Shown: positions 51,937-58,821 of the stretch, piece after piece
Layout: each line of letters starts with the position of its first letter
Numbering within the stretch: the first letter of the stretch is position 1
Assembly: GCA_963808815.1 (NCBI GenBank)
Contig: CAWEGI010000013.1
Location: forward strand, 186,001 to 250,000
Direction of reading: 5' to 3'
DNA: 64,000 nucleotides
Source of the DNA: DATBLE01 sp963808815
GTDB taxonomy: Bacteria; Actinomycetota; Thermoleophilia; Gaiellales; Gaiellaceae
The notes under the pieces: generated by a model
The model's database searches: none
The model's input: only the letters and a program-made list of their open reading frames with translations
Told to the model about the DNA's origin: nothing
Position numbers and translations under genes: made by a program

Positions 51937-52368
51937 ATGCGACGGGAGTTCTCGGCCGGGGGGGTGCTCGTCCGGCGGATGCGCGGCCGCTGGTACGTCG
52001 CGGCGATCCGGCCAGGGGGGAAGCCGCAGGGAGTCTGGGCGCTGCCGAAGGGCGGGATCGGGCCGGGAGAGGATCCCGGGGCGACCGCGATCCGCGAGGT
52101 CGAGGAGGAGACGGGCGCGCGCGGCCGACTCGACCGCAAGCTCGGCGACGTCCGCTACGTCTACACCTGGGACGGAGATCGCATCTTCAAGGTGGTCAGC
52201 TTCTTCCTCGTGCGCTGGTCGGGCGGCCGGCTCGGCGACATCGCCCCGGAGTTCGCGGTCGAGGTGGCAGAGGTGCGCTGGCTGCCGCTGGAGGACGCGC
52301 CGCGCCTGCTCGCCTACGGGGGCGAGCGCGACATGGTCGCCAAGGCGATCGCCGAACTCGGCGTATGA
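51937..52368 (+). CDS. NUDIX hydrolase
   Basis: 143 aa. A complete Nudix box G-x5-E-x7-R-E-x2-E-E-x-G is visible as GIGPGEDPGATAIREVEEET, with the family opening REFSAGGVLVRR and LPKGG. It resembles Ap4A/MutT-like enzymes that hydrolyse nucleoside diphosphate derivatives; substrate unassigned. It overlaps the ASCH gene start (ATGA). Confidence 0.88.
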   Translation: MRREFSAGGVLVRRMRGRWYVAAIRPGGKPQGVWALPKGGIGPGEDPGATAIREVEEETGARGRLDRKLGDVRYVYTWDGDRIFKVVSFFLVRWSGGRLGDIAPEFAVEVAEVRWLPLEDAPRLLAYGGERDMVAKAIAELGV

Positions 52369-52724
52369 TCGCGGCGGTGGAGGCGCTCAACTTCTATTCG
52401 CCGATCGTCGAGAACCAGCTGAGGAGCGGCCGGAAGTCGGCGACGATCCGGCTCGGCGACAAGTCGGCGAAGTACCGGAAGGGGATGATCGTCTCGGTTC
52501 TCGCCGGCCCGCGGTTCTCCCCGCGGAAGAAGATCTTCGACGCGGTCATCGACAAGGTCGAGGTCAAGCGGTTGGGCGAGCTCTCTCCGAACGAGCTCGA
52601 GCACGACAATCCGGAGATCCGCCGCGTGGAGGACATGGCGGGCTTCCTGGGCACGCTCTACAACCGCGAGGTGACCGAGAACGATCTCGTCACCTTGATC
52701 CGGTTCTCCGAGATCCGCCCGTAG
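52365..52724 (+). CDS. ASCH-domain protein
   Basis: 119 aa, ATG at 52365 overlapping the Nudix stop. A PUA-like ASCH domain: LNFYSPIVENQLRSGRKSAT, then IRLGDKSAKYRKGMIVSVL and LYNREVTENDLVTLIRFSEI. ASCH proteins are thought to bind RNA or hydrolyse modified nucleosides; the coupling to a Nudix enzyme would fit nucleotide metabolism. That link is inference. Confidence 0.8.
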   Translation: MIAAVEALNFYSPIVENQLRSGRKSATIRLGDKSAKYRKGMIVSVLAGPRFSPRKKIFDAVIDKVEVKRLGELSPNELEHDNPEIRRVEDMAGFLGTLYNREVTENDLVTLIRFSEIRP

Positions 52725-52725
52725 C

Positions 52726-53253
52726 ATGATCGAGCGGCTGTTCCGACGGCCGGGCAGCCGCACGCGCCGTCGAAGAGAAGAGGGAGAGCGGCTCGGCGGC
52801 TACATCTACGGGGAGATCGTCGTCCTCGCGACAATCGTCGCCGGTGCGCAGGCGTACAAGCACGGCGCCGGCCACATCGCGCTGCTGGTGCTCGCGACCT
52901 CCGCGGTCTTCTGGCTCGCCCATCTCTACGCCGATGCCCTCGCGGAGAGCATCCGCCGGGGAGAGCACCTGAGCTGGAGCGAGCTGAAGGAGGTCGCCGG
53001 GCGCGAGAGCTCGATCATCGAGGCGGCTGTGCTGCCCGTGCTCCTGCTCGCTCTCGGCTCGCTCGGGATCCTCTCGGTCCACCTCGCCGTGTGGCTGGCC
53101 TTTCTCGCCGGCCTGATCGTCCTAGTCGCCGAAGGCTTGGCGTTCGCCCGGATGGAGAAGCTCGGAGCATTCGCCACCACCCTGATCGTCGGGGCGAACC
53201 TGGCGATGGGCCTCCTGCTCGTTGCCCTGAAGCTAGTCGTCAGCCACCAGTAG
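52726..53253 (+). CDS. Hypothetical four-helix membrane protein
   Basis: 175 aa, ATG at 52726, one base after the ASCH stop. A basic N-terminus (RRPGSRTRRRREEGERLGG) precedes four hydrophobic segments (EIVVLATIVAGAQAYKHG, IALLVLATSAVFWLAHLY, LPVLLLALGSLGILSV, LAFLAGLIVLVAEGLAF). No family recognised. It probably forms one transcript with the Nudix and ASCH genes. Confidence 0.65.
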   Translation: MIERLFRRPGSRTRRRREEGERLGGYIYGEIVVLATIVAGAQAYKHGAGHIALLVLATSAVFWLAHLYADALAESIRRGEHLSWSELKEVAGRESSIIEAAVLPVLLLALGSLGILSVHLAVWLAFLAGLIVLVAEGLAFARMEKLGAFATTLIVGANLAMGLLLVALKLVVSHQ

Positions 53254-53268
53254 CGCTCAGCGGCGCAA

Positions 53269-54849
53269 TTACTGACCTCGGCTCTTCGGGTCGACACCCG
53301 CGAACGTGAGGAAGTCGACCATGCTGAAGTCGCCCTTTGCGCGGGACGGGAGCGTGGGCCGCCAGTCCCGGTCGTACGCGAGGTACGACGCGGGGTCGCT
53401 CTCCAGCAGGCCGACGACAACCTCGCCGACGAGCCGTCCGCCGACAGGCCCGAGTCGCAGCCCGTCCTCGACGAGCTCGGCCTCCTTGAGGATGTAGTAC
53501 CAGAGCGGCGTTGAGCGCTCGAGCCCGAGCCCGTAGTGGTGCAGCTCGTCCAGGTCGGCGGGCGCGAGCGCAGAGGCGCCGAACCTGCGCGCGATCGTCT
53601 GACCCGAGGGCAGCTCCCAGGTCAGGTGCCGGAGGAGGGTCCGCACCGGCAGCACGGTCGGCGGCGCGTGGTTGGCGATCGCGCCGAGCGGGAGGTCGAA
53701 GAGCGGCGTCGAGATCCGCGTGTCGATCCGCTTGTTCGGCTTGACCTGGCCGTCGCCGAAGTCGAAGAACGTCTGCCAGCCGACGAACCGCCGCGGCGCC
53801 CGGAAGCCGCCGCGCAGGTCTTTCGGGTCTGGCCCGCTCGCCGTCGGGTCGAAGATCATCCCGAAGAAGGGCTTGCCGCCGTCACCGGCGAGATTGGCCC
53901 GGTACGACGGCCGCACCATCGAGTGGCCGAACCGGTAGACGGCGCCCTGGAACTCGACCGGGATGAACGCCTCGCCCCGTTTCGGCCGGTAGAAGCGCCG
54001 GCCGCGGCGCACGATCGAGTTCACCATCGACTGCCCGACGAAGAGCGGCAGGAACTCGTGGAGGATCATCCACTGGTAATGCCAGGTGGTCAGCCGCCGG
54101 GCCTCGGAGTACACCCCGGCCTCGCTGGTCGTCCCGCCCGCCCGGAGCCGGTCGACGACGTTGTTGTGGAACATCAGGAAGGCCGCCTGCATCCCGGCGA
54201 TCACCACGTGCTCGTCGTTGCGCGGGTCGCCGATGATCGCCGTCCCGTCGGCCATGCGGGGTACGTCCTCGAACAGCCCGCCCGACTCGACCTTCAGCTT
54301 TGCCCTGTCGGCCGGGTCGTACAGCTGGGGCGAGCCGACGGGGCCGGCCCCGTACACCGAGTCGAGGTCGAACGACGGCGTGCGGCCGTTCAGCGACGCC
54401 CGGGGGTCGGTCGGCTTGCCCAACGGCGAGGCGGTGTCGAAGGTCATGTCGTGGTCCATGAACTGGCCGAAGAAGGTCGTTCCGGCCGTGTGCGTCGGGT
54501 TGTTCTGGTTGTGGGCCGAGAGCGACAGGTCGGTGATCAGGTCGGCCGGGCCGCGCTCGAGCGCGTCGCGGGCGTCGAGGATTCCGCCCGGCGATCCGAT
54601 GTCGACCAGCGCCGCCTCCAGCCCCTTCGTGCCGGGGACCGCGAACGGCCGCATCTGCTCGAACATCCGGCCGAAGTGCTGGGTGACGCCGAGTTGGTGA
54701 TGCGCCGCGCCTGCCCGTTGCGGCGTCGCCTTGCCGGGAGCAGCGAGCGCCCCCGGGGCGCCCAGAGCGACCGCGCCCACTCCGACCTTGCCCAAGAAAC
54801 CGCGCCTGCTGAAGCGCGACGATCCAGTCGTGTCGTCCCGATGCTTCAT
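53269..54849 (-). CDS. Tat-exported animal-type haem peroxidase
   Basis: 526 aa. A twin-arginine signal (SRRGFLGKVG, Arg15-Arg16) followed by an Ala-rich segment directs folded export. The haem site is clear: distal His in FFGQFMDHDMTFD (about residue 131) and proximal His in YRFGHSMVRPSY (about residue 308), the signature of the animal haem peroxidase (peroxidase-cyclooxygenase) superfamily. It would oxidise halides or organic substrates with H2O2 outside the membrane. It lies just behind a DUF4242 gene and LuxR regulators in the same direction. Confidence 0.88.
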   Translation of the reverse strand: MKHRDDTTGSSRFSRRGFLGKVGVGAVALGAPGALAAPGKATPQRAGAAHHQLGVTQHFGRMFEQMRPFAVPGTKGLEAALVDIGSPGGILDARDALERGPADLITDLSLSAHNQNNPTHTAGTTFFGQFMDHDMTFDTASPLGKPTDPRASLNGRTPSFDLDSVYGAGPVGSPQLYDPADRAKLKVESGGLFEDVPRMADGTAIIGDPRNDEHVVIAGMQAAFLMFHNNVVDRLRAGGTTSEAGVYSEARRLTTWHYQWMILHEFLPLFVGQSMVNSIVRRGRRFYRPKRGEAFIPVEFQGAVYRFGHSMVRPSYRANLAGDGGKPFFGMIFDPTASGPDPKDLRGGFRAPRRFVGWQTFFDFGDGQVKPNKRIDTRISTPLFDLPLGAIANHAPPTVLPVRTLLRHLTWELPSGQTIARRFGASALAPADLDELHHYGLGLERSTPLWYYILKEAELVEDGLRLGPVGGRLVGEVVVGLLESDPASYLAYDRDWRPTLPSRAKGDFSMVDFLTFAGVDPKSRGQ

Positions 54850-54886
54850 GCCTCTCCCTCCCTCACGAGTCCTGCCTTGCAGCGGT

Positions 54887-55168
54887 TCACAAGCACGCTT
54901 CCTCCTCTTTCCGTGCGCCGAGCGCTTCCGTAATGCGAACGGAGCTCAACCCGGCCAACCGCGTCGCCTCACGGACTGCATCGGCCGACTCGGCCTCGTA
55001 GAGGAAGAAGCACGTCTCGTCTTCGGGGACGAAGATCGCCCGCACGTAGCGGATCGCCTCGCCTTCGTCCGTCAGCTTCTCCGCGGCGGCTCGCGCCCGC
55101 TCCGCGCCGCCCTCGACCGCAGCGGAGTCCCCGCGCGCCACGTACAGCTCGACGAGGAATTCGGCCAT
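54887..55168 (-). CDS. DUF4242 small protein
   Basis: 93 aa from the ATG at 55168. The opening MAEFLVELYVARGDSAAVEG and RARAAAEKLTDEGEAIRYVRAIFVPEDETCFFLYEA match DUF4242 (SCO4226-like, reported to bind nickel in Streptomyces). A ferredoxin-like alpha/beta fold is expected. It lies between the LuxR regulator and the peroxidase, downstream of the conserved 25-bp element, and is a likely regulatory target. Confidence 0.78.
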   Translation of the reverse strand: MAEFLVELYVARGDSAAVEGGAERARAAAEKLTDEGEAIRYVRAIFVPEDETCFFLYEAESADAVREATRLAGLSSVRITEALGARKEEEACL

Positions 55169-55199
55169 GCGCCGACAGTACGCCGCTCCTTGCGCGGGC

Positions 55200-55224
55200 G
55201 AAACGAGGGAAACCCCCGGACTTT
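55200..55224. promoter_or_regulatory. Conserved 25-bp element, copy A, between LuxR and DUF4242 genes
   Basis: GAAACG-A-GGGAAACCCCCGGACTTT: 24 of 25 bases identical to copy B at 58787-58811. Both lie 11 bp past a LuxR-regulator stop and about 30-60 bp before the next start codon. The GGGAAACCCCC core is near-palindromic. A binding site of the LuxR proteins or a promoter element is likely. Confidence 0.6.
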
Positions 55225-55235
55225 CGACGGCGGCG

Positions 55236-57980
55236 CTAGACCGCCCCGGACAGGCGGCGTGCGAGTTGCGCCCTCGAGCGCACACCCAGCTTCGCGTACA
55301 CGTGCGAGAGGTGGCCCTCGACCGTCTTCACGGACACGAAGAGTGTCCGTGCGATCTCCTTGTTGGCGAGTCCGTCCCCGGCCAGCTCCGCGACTCTTCG
55401 CTCGGCCGGGGTCAGCTCACCGCTCGGCTGCGGCCGCCGCGCGCTGACCCGGGCAAGCTCGGCTCGGGTTTCGTCGACCCAGCCGGGAGAGCCGAGTCCG
55501 GCGAAGGCGGCCTCGGCCCGCTCCAGCGACCTGCGCGCCGCGCCCCACTTCCGGTGCCGGCGCTGCGCCCGGCCGAGCGCGAGTAGCGATCTGGCGGCAT
55601 CGAAGCGGAGCCCGAGCAGCTCGTACGCTCCGACGGCCTCGTCGAGGGCAGCGACCGACTCGGCCCGGTACTCGCTCGCGAGCTCGACGATCCCTTTGCA
55701 GCGCTTCGCGCTCGCGAGCCCCCACGGATGCTCCTGCAGTGTCGAGAGCATCAGCAACCGTCTCGTGACCCGGTGCGCTTCTTCGAGTTCGCCCAGCTCG
55801 ACGAGCGCCTCGACCAGATCCGGCGCCACCGGAAAGACGCCCGGCTCCTCGACTCCCACGCGCTGCGTGTGCGCCCAGACGTCGCCGAGGCTCGCGGCGG
55901 CTCTCGATGGATCGTGGTCGAGCAGTGCTGCCGTCCCGCGGGCCCGCAGCGCTTCGAGCCGGTCCCAGCCGACATCGGTCTCGTCCGCCCGGGCGATCGC
56001 ATCCGCTGCCCATCGCTCCGCCTCGCCGGGCAGCCCCTGCCCCGCGGCCAGGAGCGAACGGCACCGCTCGTACATCGGCCAGGTCAGGAGACCGCGCTCG
56101 GACGGGTCGGCCCACTCGTCGAGCAGGCGCGCCGCCTCCGCCCACGAGCCCGCCCGGAGCTCGAGCTCGCACACGTGGAGCCGGGCGAGTGCGTACGAGA
56201 TCGACTCGCCGCGTTCGTCCGCCGTTGAGAGCATCGGCCAGAGCAGCGCCCGTGCCTCGTCCAGCCGACCGCGCCAGACGAACTGCTGGCCGGCGACGCG
56301 ATCCGGCGAGCCCAGGAGGTACGAGACCGCGTCCGACACGATCCCGAAGCGGGCCCTCAGATCCTCGATCGGGCGACCCCGGAGGCTTCGGACCCAGGCC
56401 AGGGAATAGAGGGCGATCCGCTCGATCTCCGGCCCGGCGCCACGCGCCTCCGCCAGCGCCTCCACAGCCCACGCCTCGGCATCCCGGACCCGCTCCACCC
56501 GGATCACGGCCTCGTTGGTCGCCATGTTCGCCAGAGCCGCCGCCCTCGCCTCGGGTAGGCCCTCGCTCTCCGCCAGCGCCCGCTCCAGGAAGCCGCGGAT
56601 CTCGTCGTTGCGGCGCACGACGCCCCCGGGCAGGAGCAGGCAGGCACGCACGCGTGCCGATCCGGGTGGGAGCTCTTCAAGCTCGGCGGTGAGCAGATCT
56701 GTCAGTCGCTGCTTCTCGCCCGCCACGCCGAAGTAGTGGGCGAGTGCGAGGACGCGCTCGGAACGTTCCGTCGAGTCGGCCGGTGTGAGCCGCAGTGCGT
56801 GCTCGCCCAGGAGGGCAGCCTCGCGCACGGCTCCCCGTGCGGCCGCGCCGGCGGCTGCCGCCGTGACCAGCTCGGCCAGCGGCTCGTCGGGAGCTCCTGC
56901 GGCGAGCGCAAGGTGCCGGGCACGAAGCTCGTCGTCCTCGACCACGTCCGCGAGCGCCGCGTGGAGCTCCCGCCGCTCGCGTGCGTGGGAGTGCTTGGCC
57001 GCGGCGGCTGCCAGCAACGGGTGGGCGGCCCGCACTCGACCGCCGTCGACGACGAGCACGCCCGCATGGACGGCGTCGTCGAGAGCGTCGAGGTCGGCGA
57101 GCGCCGACACCTGACCTTCCCGCAGGTCGCCGCTGAGAGCGACGGCCAGCAGCAGCCGGCGTGACCCGCCGGAAAGGCGCACCACGCGTCTGCCGAGCAG
57201 GTGTTCGACGGCGTCGGGCACGGGCAGCTCCTCGCCGATCGCAGGCAGGCCTTCGGCGCCGAGGCTGCGGCCCAGCTCGAGCGCGAACAACGGGTTGCCG
57301 AGCGTGGCGTCGACGATCCTGCGCAGGAGCTGCCGCTGCAGGCTCAGGTCCAGCCGCTCGGCCAGCATGCGCCGAGTTGCGCCGAGACTGAGTGGCCCCA
57401 CCTCCATCCGCTTCAGCGGTGCGAGCGCGCGCTCGACCGGGGCAGTCCGGCCGGGCCGCCTGGCGAGCACGAAGAAGACGGTGCTGTCGTCGAGGCGCCG
57501 CGCGGCGAAGGCGAGCGCGTCGCCCGAGGGAGCGTCCAGCCACTGGAGGTCGTCGACGGCGACCAGCAACGGGCCGTCCGCCGCGAGCGCACGCAGCGCG
57601 TTCCGGAAGCCGAACGAGATCGCGCCGCGGTCGGTCGGCTCACTGTCCGGTTCCACGCGCAGGAGCGCCACCTCCAGCGCCGCGAGCTGGGGGGCCGGCA
57701 CGCCCTCGAGGCTCCGGAGATCCACACCGTCGAGCAGATCGATCAGGCCCGCGAAGGACAGCTGCGCCTCCGCCCCGCTGGCCCGGGTCGAGACGACACG
57801 GATCCCGCGCTCCCGCGCGGCGCCGATCGCGGCCTCCCAGAGCGTCGTCTTGCCGATTCCGGGCTCGCCCGTCAGCACGAGCGCTCGCGAGCCCGTGCCT
57901 CCGCCGAGGTACTCGTCGACCTCGGCGAGCTCAGGCGCTCGCCCGACAGGCCCGCCCGTGACGCTTCTCGCTGCGGCCAT
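55236..57980 (-). CDS. Large ATP-binding LuxR regulator (LAL/MalT-like), copy 1
   Basis: 914 aa. Walker A LTGEPGIGKTTLWEAA (about 38-50), Walker B LLVAVDDLQWLDAPSG, a long helical TPR-like middle rich in Ala-Arg-Glu, and a C-terminal LuxR helix-turn-helix LTPAERRVAELAGDGLANKE..FVSVKTVEGHLSHVYAK. LAL regulators integrate a ligand and ATP before activating transcription. Same length and architecture as copy 2, with near-identical C-terminal DNA-binding helices, so both may read the same operator. Confidence 0.92.
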   Translation of the reverse strand: MAAARSVTGGPVGRAPELAEVDEYLGGGTGSRALVLTGEPGIGKTTLWEAAIGAARERGIRVVSTRASGAEAQLSFAGLIDLLDGVDLRSLEGVPAPQLAALEVALLRVEPDSEPTDRGAISFGFRNALRALAADGPLLVAVDDLQWLDAPSGDALAFAARRLDDSTVFFVLARRPGRTAPVERALAPLKRMEVGPLSLGATRRMLAERLDLSLQRQLLRRIVDATLGNPLFALELGRSLGAEGLPAIGEELPVPDAVEHLLGRRVVRLSGGSRRLLLAVALSGDLREGQVSALADLDALDDAVHAGVLVVDGGRVRAAHPLLAAAAAKHSHARERRELHAALADVVEDDELRARHLALAAGAPDEPLAELVTAAAAGAAARGAVREAALLGEHALRLTPADSTERSERVLALAHYFGVAGEKQRLTDLLTAELEELPPGSARVRACLLLPGGVVRRNDEIRGFLERALAESEGLPEARAAALANMATNEAVIRVERVRDAEAWAVEALAEARGAGPEIERIALYSLAWVRSLRGRPIEDLRARFGIVSDAVSYLLGSPDRVAGQQFVWRGRLDEARALLWPMLSTADERGESISYALARLHVCELELRAGSWAEAARLLDEWADPSERGLLTWPMYERCRSLLAAGQGLPGEAERWAADAIARADETDVGWDRLEALRARGTAALLDHDPSRAAASLGDVWAHTQRVGVEEPGVFPVAPDLVEALVELGELEEAHRVTRRLLMLSTLQEHPWGLASAKRCKGIVELASEYRAESVAALDEAVGAYELLGLRFDAARSLLALGRAQRRHRKWGAARRSLERAEAAFAGLGSPGWVDETRAELARVSARRPQPSGELTPAERRVAELAGDGLANKEIARTLFVSVKTVEGHLSHVYAKLGVRSRAQLARRLSGAV

Positions 57981-58077
57981 GGTGCGTCTCCGGCGGACTG
58001 ATCTTACGTGGCCAGGCCGAAAGCGGCCCCGGCCTGTCGCGACGCTGGCGATCGTGGGGGCGAATCTCGCGCTGGGC

Positions 58078-58677
58078 TCATGCCGGGACGAGAATGCCTT
58101 GAATCCTGTTCGCGAGCGCAGCTGTGGACGAGATCGCGACCGAGTCGCCCAGGACGAAGATGCCGGCAGAGCCGTTGCCGACGACGGTCGAAGACACGAT
58201 CGACGCCGAGTTGCCGGCGACGGTGATGCCCCCTCCGCCGTTTCCCGTCACGGTCGACGACCTGACCGAGTCGAAGTCGCCGGAAAGATAGAGGCCGAGA
58301 CCGTTGTTGCCCGAGACGACGACGGAAGAGAGGGCAAGCCTGTCCGCGCCGTTGGCGGCGTCCAGGCCGCGCTGGAAGTTGCGCAGGACGCCGCTCTTTA
58401 TCGTCACCCGGTCGAAGCCGCCGTCGTCGTCGATGCCGAAATGGAACGAGCCGTCGCCGCGGAGGGTGAAACCTTTCAGATCGATGGTGATCCCCGAGGC
58501 GCCGACCACGACCCCTGGCGAGCCCGCGCAGTCGAGGCTTCTGGTCAGGAACGCGCTCGTCGTCACCACCTGGCCGCAGGCGGTGATCGGCGACCCGCCC
58601 TTCGCCTGACCCTCGGACGCTGCCGCGACGAACACGAGTGCGGCGAGGGCGAACGGGATGAAGGCCCGGCCATGCAT
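58078..58677 (-). CDS. Secreted right-handed beta-helix protein
   Basis: 199 aa from the ATG at 58677; an in-frame ATG at 58755 belongs to a remnant of a DUF4242 start. Signal peptide FIPFALAALVFVAAASEG. The mature chain shows repeating parallel beta-helix rungs (GITIDLKGFTLRGDGS, VTIKSGVLRNFQRGLD, VSGNNGLGLYLSGDFDSV, VTGNGGGGITVAGNSA). Such NosD/pectate-lyase-like folds bind or cleave polysaccharides, but no catalytic residues are evident. It lies between the two LuxR genes. Confidence 0.78.
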   Translation of the reverse strand: MHGRAFIPFALAALVFVAAASEGQAKGGSPITACGQVVTTSAFLTRSLDCAGSPGVVVGASGITIDLKGFTLRGDGSFHFGIDDDGGFDRVTIKSGVLRNFQRGLDAANGADRLALSSVVVSGNNGLGLYLSGDFDSVRSSTVTGNGGGGITVAGNSASIVSSTVVGNGSAGIFVLGDSVAISSTAALANRIQGILVPA

Positions 58678-58786
58678 CAGCCAGGAAAGACGTCGGCCGC
58701 CATCCCCGCCTGGCCGTTCGGGCCGCCGCCCGCGCCGGCTGAGGTATTCGGCCATGCGCCGACGTTACGCGCCGCCGGTCGGCCTC

Positions 58787-58811
58787 GAAACGGGGGAAAC
58801 CCCCGGACTTT
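58787..58811. promoter_or_regulatory. Conserved 25-bp element, copy B, between LuxR and beta-helix genes
   Basis: Differs from copy A (55200-55224) at one base (G for A at the seventh position). Here the GGGGGAAACCCCC core is a perfect 5-bp inverted repeat over AAA. It is followed on the minus strand by a relic of the DUF4242 start (codons M-A-E-Y-L at 58755-58741). Confidence 0.6.
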
Positions 58812-58821
58812 TCGGGAGCGG

